Source: Rhynchopus euleeides
Taxonomy: Eukaryota > Euglenozoa > Diplonemea > Diplonemida > Diplonemidae
DNA length: 64,000 nt
Direction: 5' to 3'
Assembly (NCBI GenBank): GCA_963210315.1
Contig: OY723253.1
Span: forward strand, 1,178,001 to 1,242,000
The stretch's first letter is position 1, and each line of letters starts with the position of its first letter. The notes beneath the pieces were generated by a model. That model searched no databases and was not told the DNA's origin. It saw only the letters and a list, made by a program, of their open reading frames with translations. Shown piece after piece: positions 47,034 through 55,156 of the stretch. The position numbers were made by a program, and so were the translations under genes.

Positions 47034-48572
47034 CTACTTGTGGTCCGGGTTCTTCGCACGGTAGTACGCGAACTTCGCGTTCCCCTGTGAGTTGGTGGGA
47101 TGTGGGGGGGGGGGTCGTTTTTGAGGGCATGACAAAATCATTCCCAACACTACGTTACAACCAGGTGTATGATCCTCGCAAGGGACTTCGTTAGAAACTC
47201 CAGATGCCAAAACTTGCAACTGGAGTATACAGTGATGTGACCGTTTGGCACGCACATCTAACAACATCCACAGCACAGAACCAATGCAACTCTTTCACTC
47301 TCATACCTTGTAGCGGCTCCGGAGGTACTCCTCAACAGGGCCCATGAGCTTCTCGAAGTGGCGGCGCCCCATCCTCGCTGTCTTAACAGTCCCCAGGGCA
47401 ACAACATCCGCGCATGTCTTGTGCCCGTTGATGAATTCCAGCTCGCCAACCGAGTCCCCTGCCGAGAAGCTGCACACGTAAACCTCCTCCATCTCACCCT
47501 CCTCTTCGTTCATCTCATGAGCCACCACCTTGACGGTGCCCTGCAGGATAATGTGGAAGTGGGTGCCCTCCTGCCCCGACTGGATCACCATGTCTCCGTC
47601 CTCATAGGTTGCTGTCTTCAGGGCATCGGCGATCTGCAGACGCTCCGCGTCGGTGATCTCCTTCAGGAAGTCGATCTTTGAGAGGAAGTTTTCGAATCTC
47701 GCACGCTTCGCACGCGATGCCTTTGTGACAATGTGCTTATACGTGTTGCGATCCACAGACCACATCGTGAGGTCACCCACAGCACGCAGGGTGAACTGGG
47801 CCTGCGATGCATACATCAGGCTCTCCTCCCCGACACACTCCCCTGGTGAGAAGTTCTCCAGCACCTCCTCATCGAGCTCAGAGTTCGCCGCACCTGAGTA
47901 AACAATGTAGAATGTGTGCACATCCTCGCCCTGTGTGAACACTGTGTCATCGTCGTGCACCTTCACCATTTTCATCGCTCGTGCAAGGATGGTCAGGTCC
48001 TCATCGTCGAGGTGTTCGAAGAGGTAGTTCTTCTCCAGGGCATTGGAGATCCAAGCGATAGTTTCGTCGTCCTTCTCGTGGACAGCAGGCCTGAAGGTGT
48101 CCATATCCACGTCCTCCAGCACTTCAGCAGAGACTGTCTTGCGCCGGGTGTTGCGGAGCTTGACAGTGCCCTCAGGCATGTCGGAGACATTGCTGAGGTT
48201 GGAGGTGTGGCGCGACAGCAGCAGCGCGCCCCCCGTCGTGTTCTCGAAGTCGCCCCGCTCACCGCCCATGGTCATCGAGTTGCCGAACTGGTTGCCGTTG
48301 ATCTGCAGCACGGGGGACTCGTCCTTCGAGGCACGCTCAATCACATCAATCCCGTCGCCGTAGATTTCGATCGCCTCCTCCATGTCCTTCACATACTTCT
48401 CCATTTGGGCGGCAAGCCCCTCGCGCATGCGCACATGCCTGATCTCCCTGTACGTGTCCATGCAAGACAGGCTCCTTTTGATCACAGAGATCTTTTCACT
48501 CCGCTTCACCTGGGCGGTCTGCACCCAGTCCCATACTTTCAGCTCAAAGGCTGTCGTCGAGGGGTGCACCAT
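47034..48572 (-). CDS. PKA regulatory subunit homologue with altered nucleotide pockets
   Basis: Inferred join of exon 1 (48572-47307) and exon 2 (47084-47034), giving 438 aa. The N-terminus has coiled-coil character and no classic RIIa docking domain. A pseudosubstrate/substrate site RRKTVSAE (T146) precedes two cyclic-nucleotide-binding folds (about 165-285 and 290-415). The phosphate-binding cassettes read GECVGEESLMYASQAQFT and GDSVGELEFINGHKTCADV. The cassette Glu is kept in both, but the Arg that contacts the cyclic phosphate in cAMP/cGMP sites is absent in both. Kinetoplastid PKAR proteins also have altered cassettes and respond to nucleoside-type ligands, so the same could hold here. 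It is expected to inhibit PKA catalytic subunits. Exon 2 adds GNAKFAYYRAKNPDHK. Confidence 0.85.
47085..47306 (-). other. Inferred cis-spliced intron (222 nt)
   Basis: Donor AAG|GTATGAG, acceptor CCAACTCACAG|GGG, phase 0 on both sides. Without splicing the protein ends after SRYKV; with splicing it gains 16 residues. The same donor type is seen in the intron at 6486-7318. Confidence 0.55.
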
Positions 48573-49614
48573 AGTGGCGGTGCAGCGGTGCCACAGCCAA
48601 CGGGCAGTGCCAAATGTGTAGTGCTGCTGTGGGTTTGGTGGTGCGTGTTCGCTACTCTCTGGGTGGCTCGCAATCTCTCTTGTGATTTTGGCCTACAAAA
48701 CCGCCACATTGGACACCCTCTTCGTGAGATGAACACATAGAGAAAACTGAGCACAGCGATGCATGCGTTTGCGCCAAACAGGGTCATGGCGCTGGGGTGG
48801 GGTGGGGTGTCAGCCTGCTTTTGAAGAAGGGAAGCAAGAACATCCAGCGCTGCACACAGCCCCCGTCGAATCGCACCGCGTCCTCTCCTAGGATCTTCTG
48901 AAAGCCAGGATGGTGTGCTGAAAGCGGTGCGATGCCTGGAGGGGGGTGGGGCGGTGTGGTATTCACATTCTTTGTCGCTGCTGGCATCCTTATACCCTGG
49001 TGGACAACAATATCATCGCACGCACGCCTAAAGTGGGCACGGCACCTACCTCAGGGAAAGGGGGTAGGGGGCATTTGGATGACCGATGACCCCCCTCTCC
49101 CTGCACACAACAAAGTAAACTCGGTGCCGCAAGAGATGAAGAGGGCACCGTGCGTTTCCACACTTCCACACATCACACCCAAGCTCTTTTTGCCTGATAA
49201 GGGGCGGTGAAGAGCACAGTTAGTACACCTGGATGGCGCTTTTTGACGGACCTTTCTGCATGAATGTCGTGTGCGTGAGAGAGCGCCGTGTTGACACTTT
49301 GCAAAGGAAATAAGGCAACCCGGGGTTTGATGCCTCGGTGCTCACGAGCGAGTGAATTTAACCTGCTCACAAAAAAGCTGAGCACAGAACACACACCGTT
49401 CTTTATTTTGCAGCAGCAACAGCGGAACGCACCGAACATAAGGTCTTGATGCGCCACACAGACACAACCACATTCGGACTTTCAGCGTTCTTTCTGGAGG
49501 GCAGGGGGGCGGGGGGCGGGGGGCAGAATTTTTAGATGATACAACCAACCACGCCCCGCACAAAGTAAACTCGATACCGGAAGAGATGAAGAGAGGGCAC
49601 GGTGTTGGCACTTT
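48573..49614. other. Intergenic region
   Basis: About 1 kb with no gene seen. It includes an imperfect direct repeat (CAAAGTAAACTCGGTGCCGC at 49111 and CAAAGTAAACTCGATACCGG at 49561, each followed by AAGAGATGAAGAG). The hAT element sits immediately after the second copy. Confidence 0.6.
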
Positions 49615-50071
49615 CAGGGGATAAGATAGGTCTGGTTTTCCGGTTTTCAAAACCAGGGTTTCCCGGTTCCCGGTTTTCTGAAAAAAAAAAAAAGGCCGGT
49701 CTCATTTTTGGCGTTTTTTTTGTAACTTTGGGACAGTAAAACAGTCAGAAAAAACGCCAGAAAAAAATAGAAAGTGACCCCATCGTGATCCGCACGGAGC
49801 TCAAATAGTCCAAAGAAGGCAGAGAAGCGGAGAAGAAAAAATGGACCTAGCGGGTGGCCCGGTGGGGCCCGGTGGGTGGTGATGCCCTCGTCATGCAGGT
49901 CTCTTCTGTTTTGAAGTTTCGAGATCCTCCATTGTGTGATGGTCCCGCAGAACTGGCACAGAACCGTCCTCCGTAGGGATCACACCGAGCCTTCACATGT
50001 CAGGTGTCTGACTGGTGGCACCCACGACACACCCACACCCCCACGCGCCTGCAGGCATACTGTAAGAAGAT

Positions 50072-52972
50072 ATGTCAAAGCGGAGAGCGCATCAGGCCCA
50101 GCTGGGCGCGTTTGGCTTTGCATCGCAGAGGGCGGTGCGGGGGACGGTGCAGGAGGTGGGCGGGCCGCAGTATCACACTGGGTATGACCAGTGGAAGGCG
50201 GGCAAGTACCCCGGGCAAGACCGATATGCCAACTTGCACGCCTTCCTCTGCAACCAGTGCTCGATCCGCGGCTTCAGCAACCACCAAGCCGCCTCAAACA
50301 GGCACCTTGTCGCGCTGTGCAAGGCATTCGATGCTCTTGCTCGCGCGGACGACGAGGTGGCACCTCATATGAGGAAGCCCCTGAGTAGCCTCGTCAAACT
50401 GGCAAAGACAAAGGCAGACGAAATGCCGTTGGTGGAGAGCGAGGCCGTGCCGGCGCCTGCCCCGACACAGCAGGCCCCAGCCCTCGTCGCAGATCTTGCG
50501 ATTGCACGGCAAGTTGAGGTCGAGATGGCAGCTGATGATAATGCGGAGAGATCAGCTGAAGCTCTGGAGGCCGCGATCGCCAATGAGCGCCAACGCGCGA
50601 GGGGCTACACCACCACCCCCGTGCGCAACTCCAACGACTGCCTGTACCCTTCCCTCCACAAGCACGAGGTCTACGCCTACGTGGAGGCAAAGTTGATGGC
50701 GCAGTACGCGGGGCCCGTCGGCTTGGATGCGCCTGCCGAGCCCTTCCCCCGCGCCAGCGAGATGGTGCATGTCCCGGAGGACATCCAGGGGGACAGCCGG
50801 GTGATGGGAATGCTGCGCGAATCCCACGCGTGGGCAAAACCCACACCCGAGGGGCTGGCGTGCCGCGCTTGCTTTGACGCAAGCAAGCGCGGTGTCTTCG
50901 TCGGGCGGTGCCTGCCATGGAATGAGGTGAAGAGCCGCTTCACCTCCCGCGCGAAGGAGCACACCGAGGCAACGAGACAGAAGCACACCGAGAAGTGGGC
51001 ACAGTGGCTGGCAAGAGAAGACTCGGTGCGCCGACATGGGACTGCAGGAGAGATCCGCTCCACAGCTCACCAGAGGGCCTGGGTCAACTCTAAGGTGAAG
51101 CAGCTTCAGAACACCGAGATGCTCTGCCGCCTGCTGCACGACGTACAGTACTGTTGCAGCAACAACGAAGCCCTCACGACGACCCTCGCATCCCTCCGCG
51201 TGCGTGACAGCTACACTTCCCCAGAAGTAAAGTCTTTCAATGCTACATACCACAACCTCACCTCGAACACAATCTACGACGAAGTAGTGGGTCTGATGGC
51301 AAGCCACGCCATGGCGGAAGTGAATCACAAGATTGAAAGATCCCCGTTCGTATCCATCATCACGGACGAGACGCAGGATGTGACACGCCAATCGCAATTT
51401 TGCATCCTGATCCGGGTCATCGACCCAACCACCTTTGATACCAACGAACTGTTCTGGCGCATGACTCCGCTGAACACATCACAGACTGCGACAAACATCA
51501 CAGATTTCTTGATTCAACAACTCGACGACCTTGGCGACGGTTTCTGGAACAAGATGCTTGCGTTTGCGTCGGATTCGTGCAACACCATGGGCGGGAGTCG
51601 TAAGGGTGTTCAGTTGCAGGTGAAGGTACGGAAAGCACCGTACTCCTTCTGGGCGGCTTGTCGGGCGCATGCACTCAATCTTGTTGCGATGCACACTGCC
51701 AAGGACCACCCTGTCATCCGCGCAAGCTACGACCTTGTCTCCAGCACGTTTGCCTTGCTGTACAGGGGTGCTGGGAATGGCACAGGCAAACTCCGGTGCT
51801 TTCGGGAATGCATGTCCGCTTTGGAGAGGATCGATGGCTTCGGGTTCTGGCGTGAGCGCGACTTGTGCAGTGTTGGAGACACCCGCTGGTGTTCGCATGA
51901 GCGTTGTGCGCAGAGTCTGACTGACTGCCTCAAAGGGGTGGTCATGTGTATCAACAAGCTGGATCATGAGAAGGCAGTTGCCCTGCGTGCGGTGTACCAG
52001 GAGAGCAGCACCCTCGTCGGGTTATTCCTGATGCGGGAGGTGATGCACTGTCTTGGCGCCTTCTCGCGGTGCATACAGCATGCAAGCCTGTGTTTCGGTG
52101 ATCTCCCTCGCATCGCGACACACTATGCATGCAAGATCGGAAAGCTGTTAGAACGACCCGACCTGTCTCCGACCTACGCATCCTGCTGGATACTGATCAA
52201 TGACGCCCGGCCTTCTTGCCCTCCCATCACGGAGGAGTTCGTGGCACAGTATCACGAGCAGTACGCAAAGCCCTACCTCCGTACCCTGAAGGAGGAGATC
52301 GAGGGGCTGATGGATGACTTCGGGGTGCTTGCAGCATTCTCTGTGTATGATCCCTGGTGCCCCGACTTCGACAACGCAGCAGCAGCGGCACAGAAGCTCA
52401 AAGCACTTTGCGATCATTTCTGCGAGCCCAAGGTGATGACATTTGAGGATGCCGACGGGGTGCAGAAGGAGACGGAACCGAGTGCACCGTACTTCCCGGC
52501 CGAAGAGCGGGGTCTGCTGGAGTTGGAGCTGGCCAACGTGCGAATGAAGCTGAAGGAGACCGCACAAACACAGGAGGATACCCGCAGCCGCAGATTCAGC
52601 ACTCTCATCAAAGCATTCTTGAAGAATCAGCTGAACCGTCTCGCCTTCCCGCACACCTCGCGTCTCCTGCAGATTGTGCTGACCATCCCCTTGTCGACAA
52701 GTAGTGCTGAGCGGATGTTCTCCAAGCTCCGCATCATCAAGAACAGGCTCAGCAACCGTATGGGCGACGCCAAGCTGCAGAACACGCTGGCCATCTGTAT
52801 GGAGGGTAGTGTCACTCCGGACGGGATTCCGGAAGCGGCGCTCCGTCAGTACGTGGACGCATTCACATCGGAAGAACGAAAGCTCAGCTACTGTCCCTTC
52901 GGGGAGCTGCGGGCGGCACAGCAACACGCCACTGCTGTTCGGCAGAGCCTGGCACAACCATGGTGGGTGTGA
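50072..52972 (+). CDS. hAT transposase
   Basis: 966 aa, one exon. A zinc-finger-like N-terminus has C60-x2-C63-x7-H71-x6-H78 (FLCNQCSIRGFSNHQ). A second C/H-rich segment lies around residues 265-300. The RNase H-like core begins around SIITDETQDVTRQSQF (D432) and continues with FASDSCNTMGGSRKGVQ (D501), AACRAHALNLVAMHTAK (the hAT C-x2-H motif) and GDTRWCSHERCAQSL (the RW motif). The C-terminal dimerisation domain (about 866-915) reads IPLSTSSAERMFSKLRIIKN. This order fits the ZBED/DUF4371-like branch of hAT transposases. It cuts and pastes the flanking element. Intact frame and matched ends suggest recent activity. Confidence 0.93.
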   Translation: MSKRRAHQAQLGAFGFASQRAVRGTVQEVGGPQYHTGYDQWKAGKYPGQDRYANLHAFLCNQCSIRGFSNHQAASNRHLVALCKAFDALARADDEVAPHMRKPLSSLVKLAKTKADEMPLVESEAVPAPAPTQQAPALVADLAIARQVEVEMAADDNAERSAEALEAAIANERQRARGYTTTPVRNSNDCLYPSLHKHEVYAYVEAKLMAQYAGPVGLDAPAEPFPRASEMVHVPEDIQGDSRVMGMLRESHAWAKPTPEGLACRACFDASKRGVFVGRCLPWNEVKSRFTSRAKEHTEATRQKHTEKWAQWLAREDSVRRHGTAGEIRSTAHQRAWVNSKVKQLQNTEMLCRLLHDVQYCCSNNEALTTTLASLRVRDSYTSPEVKSFNATYHNLTSNTIYDEVVGLMASHAMAEVNHKIERSPFVSIITDETQDVTRQSQFCILIRVIDPTTFDTNELFWRMTPLNTSQTATNITDFLIQQLDDLGDGFWNKMLAFASDSCNTMGGSRKGVQLQVKVRKAPYSFWAACRAHALNLVAMHTAKDHPVIRASYDLVSSTFALLYRGAGNGTGKLRCFRECMSALERIDGFGFWRERDLCSVGDTRWCSHERCAQSLTDCLKGVVMCINKLDHEKAVALRAVYQESSTLVGLFLMREVMHCLGAFSRCIQHASLCFGDLPRIATHYACKIGKLLERPDLSPTYASCWILINDARPSCPPITEEFVAQYHEQYAKPYLRTLKEEIEGLMDDFGVLAAFSVYDPWCPDFDNAAAAAQKLKALCDHFCEPKVMTFEDADGVQKETEPSAPYFPAEERGLLELELANVRMKLKETAQTQEDTRSRRFSTLIKAFLKNQLNRLAFPHTSRLLQIVLTIPLSTSSAERMFSKLRIIKNRLSNRMGDAKLQNTLAICMEGSVTPDGIPEAALRQYVDAFTSEERKLSYCPFGELRAAQQHATAVRQSLAQPWWV

Positions 52973-53259
52973 TCCTGAGTCGGTTGGTGCCGGGGCTCGT
53001 GCGCCCCCCCCCCCCCTCCCCGCCGGCTCACTCCGCCGCCCCCCCCGCCCCCGTCCTCCTCCCTTCCTCTCTGCTTCCCCCTCCCCTGACCTCTTGCCCC
53101 GCCCCTTAGAGCATTGTTGTTTGTGTTGTGCATGTCTTTGTGCTAAGAGTTCGTAGAAGAAAAAGTAGAACCTGCTGCGCTTGCCCCACCAAGCAGCCTC
53201 AGTACGACAGGACGCGCGCAGGCACCGGGCCTCTCAGATTCTGGGAGGGTTTGCGCGGG

Positions 53260-53284
53260 TCGCGCGCGCCGAAGGCGCGCGCGA
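53260..53284. repeat. GC-rich perfect hairpin, 11-bp arms, 3-nt loop
   Basis: TCGCGCGCGCC-GAA-GGCGCGCGCGA inside the hAT right subterminal region, followed by AAAAATTTTC. It could help form the transposase-bound end or terminate transcription. Confidence 0.8.
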
Positions 53285-53987
53285 AAAATTTTCAAAACCA
53301 GAAAAACCGGGAAACGGCGCCAGAAAAAAAGTCTATCTTATACCCTGGCACTTTGCAAAAAAGAAAAAAAAAGGGGGAAGACCGGATGCCAGCCGGTAGG
53401 CTAAATACTATTGACTATTGAGGGATCCAGGATCCCGAAAAAATTTACTCAAAATTTCTCAAGAGGGGGGAAAATAAATTTACCCACCTTTTTCCTTCAG
53501 TGGTCCAAGGAGTAATGGGTTTTTTTTCCACCATTTTTGGCGAGAGAAAAAGTATGAGGTACGGATGCACTCAAACAATGCGAGAATGCGGTTTTTGAAG
53601 GGAAAAACCCCAGAGGGAGAGAGGGGGGGGGCGACCCCTTCCCCACCACCCCAGAATGGGAATATTACAGGAATAGTTGCCTTTGCCTTCATATTGTCCC
53701 GAGACATAGCATCACCCACCAGGAGTCTCGGAGACGAGACAATGCCAAAAAGGAGTGCAAAGGTGGCAGGGGAGTACTGGGCACACCTGGAAGGTGCGTC
53801 ACGTGCCCTCACCGGATGTCCGCCTGCTGTTGCTGCTGTGCTGCAGTGCCTCGCAACGACGGTCATTGCGTGTCACAGTCTACCACCACGCCCGACCGTG
53901 TCGTCTTCACCAGCTGCCCGAGGGTGGATGGGTAGCGACGAGCAAGCTGCTGGATACAGTCCAGAGGGCGAAGCACACGAGCCAGCC

Positions 53988-54504
53988 CTAGCCAGGAAGA
54001 GGCATCCATGGGAGTGCCTTCCTCCCTGAGCCCGCGCAGGAGCTGGCCCAACCTGCCAGAACTGTCGTCCCTGTCACGACCCACTTCAGCACGCGACTGC
54101 CATGGAACCGAGCGGCTTGCGTCTCGTACTTTGCGGACTGCTGGTCGGGCCCCTTCGCAGCACTAGACGAGGCTGTCAGCCGGTACGTCACCGTGGTCGG
54201 CTCCGCGCTAGCGATCTCCCCGGGGACCACCTCCAACAGCTCAAGCTCGTTGGGGATGCTGCTTGCCGTCTTGAGCTTCTTGCCGGCACTATCGAAGCGA
54301 TCGACAACCCCGAAGAGAACTTCTGCGAAGCGGCAAGCAGCGAGCTTTGAAGTGGCCTCCCCGCCGCAGGTGTTGCACTTCACCTTTTTGGTCGTGGTGA
54401 GATCCGCGAGGTCCTTCAGCCCATCCAGCGCAAATGTCTCGTCCTGTTTTGCTTCCCACGTCCTGCCGCAGCACCACCACCAACAACCCGTCTGCAAGAC
54501 CCTC
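53988..54504 (-). pseudogene. Fragment resembling a ubiquitin-specific protease (C19)
   Basis: Minus-strand frame with FALDGLKDLADLTTTKKVKC, then a C-x2-C (KCNTCGGEA), FAEVLFGVVDRFDSAGKKLK, PNELELLEVVP and TVTYRLTA. The order zinc C-x2-C, 'LPxxLxxxxxRF...GKK.K', 'P..L.L' and 'Y.L.A' matches the central part of USP catalytic domains. The N-terminal Cys box and the C-terminal His box (GHY) are not visible, so it is only a fragment. The frame is open to 54650, but the portion beyond about 54504 looks unrelated. Probably captured or relic. Confidence 0.4.
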
Positions 54505-54602
54505 ACAGAAGGTGCACTTTGCAATGTACGTTCGGGAAAATGACGAGAGGCCACTCGGTGTTGGCAACGACACCGACTACGACAGCGATTTTGATTGTGA
54601 CG

Positions 54603-54667
54603 AGGAGAACACGCAGGCTGTGCAGACTCAGGCGCAGCCTGAGTCTGCACAGCCTGCGTGTTCTCCT
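54603..54667. repeat. Perfect hairpin, 31-bp arms, 3-nt loop
   Basis: Left arm 54603-54633 (starts AGGAGAACACGCAGG), loop GCA, right arm 54637-54667 (ends CTGCGTGTTCTCCT). Fully complementary by eye over 31 bp. Confidence 0.92.
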
Positions 54668-54889
54668 GGTGATCGGTGCTGCACGACTAGAACTAGATTC
54701 GTGGTGCCGGGGAGGTGTTGGGTATGAAGACCGTTCAGGCTTTTTGATTTTTTCTAGATTCATGGTGTGGGAGGAGGGCGGGAGGGGGTCGCAAACAACC
54801 GTCGGAAGCTGGGAAGACGGGAAACCGCGGCAAAAAAACGGTGTGAGTGAAGGAACTCCTGGACCAAAAAAGTGGGTAAATTTGTACTA

Positions 54890-54976
54890 CCGTATACGTA
54901 AATATTATGGAACGTAAATATTATGGAACGCTGGTGGGTTGGCGTTCCATAATATTTACGTTCCATAATATTTACA
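54890..54976 (+). repeat. Left terminal inverted repeat of the pogo-like element
   Basis: Starts CCGTATACG, then two direct copies of CGTAAATATTATGGAA, a short spacer, and two inverted copies (TTCCATAATATTTACG). The terminus can fold into a long hairpin. Confidence 0.9.
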
Positions 54977-55156
54977 GGCGCTTTTTTGGGACTTGGTGAC
55001 TTGGTGTCTTTTTTTAGATTTTTTTTTGGTGTGCCAAAATTGGGCCTGGTGATGAAAAAAGTCACTTCCAGAGGGCGGAAAACCCCGGAAAGTAGCGTTC
55101 CGGGTTATTCCGGGGTTTTCCGGGGCCTGGGGCCGTGGTAAGAGGTTTGTAGGGAG

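Larger units (their letters stand above)
49615..53346 (+). mobile_element. hAT-superfamily DNA transposon, apparently complete
   Basis: The left end is CAGGGGATAAGATAGGTCT at 49615. The right end, read as complement, is AGGGTATAAGATAGACT, ending at 53346. The 8-bp duplication GGCACTTT lies at 49607-49614 and 53347-53354. CAGGG-type termini and an 8-bp duplication are hAT hallmarks. The single gene inside (50072-52972) is open throughout. The right subterminal region has a GC-rich hairpin (53260-53284). The element lies in a gene-free interval and opposite in direction to the host genes. Long poly-A/T tracts occur near both ends. Confidence 0.9.
53355..54889. other. Region between the two transposons
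   Basis: AT-rich runs (53360-53560), then GC-rich sequence with a USP-like fragment and a long perfect hairpin. AAATTTACCCACCTTTTTCC near 53478 and the complement of 54850-54883 (AAATTTACCCACTTTTTTGG) are inverted and similar. The interval 53478-54883 may therefore itself be a TIR element that captured a host gene fragment. Confidence 0.4.
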
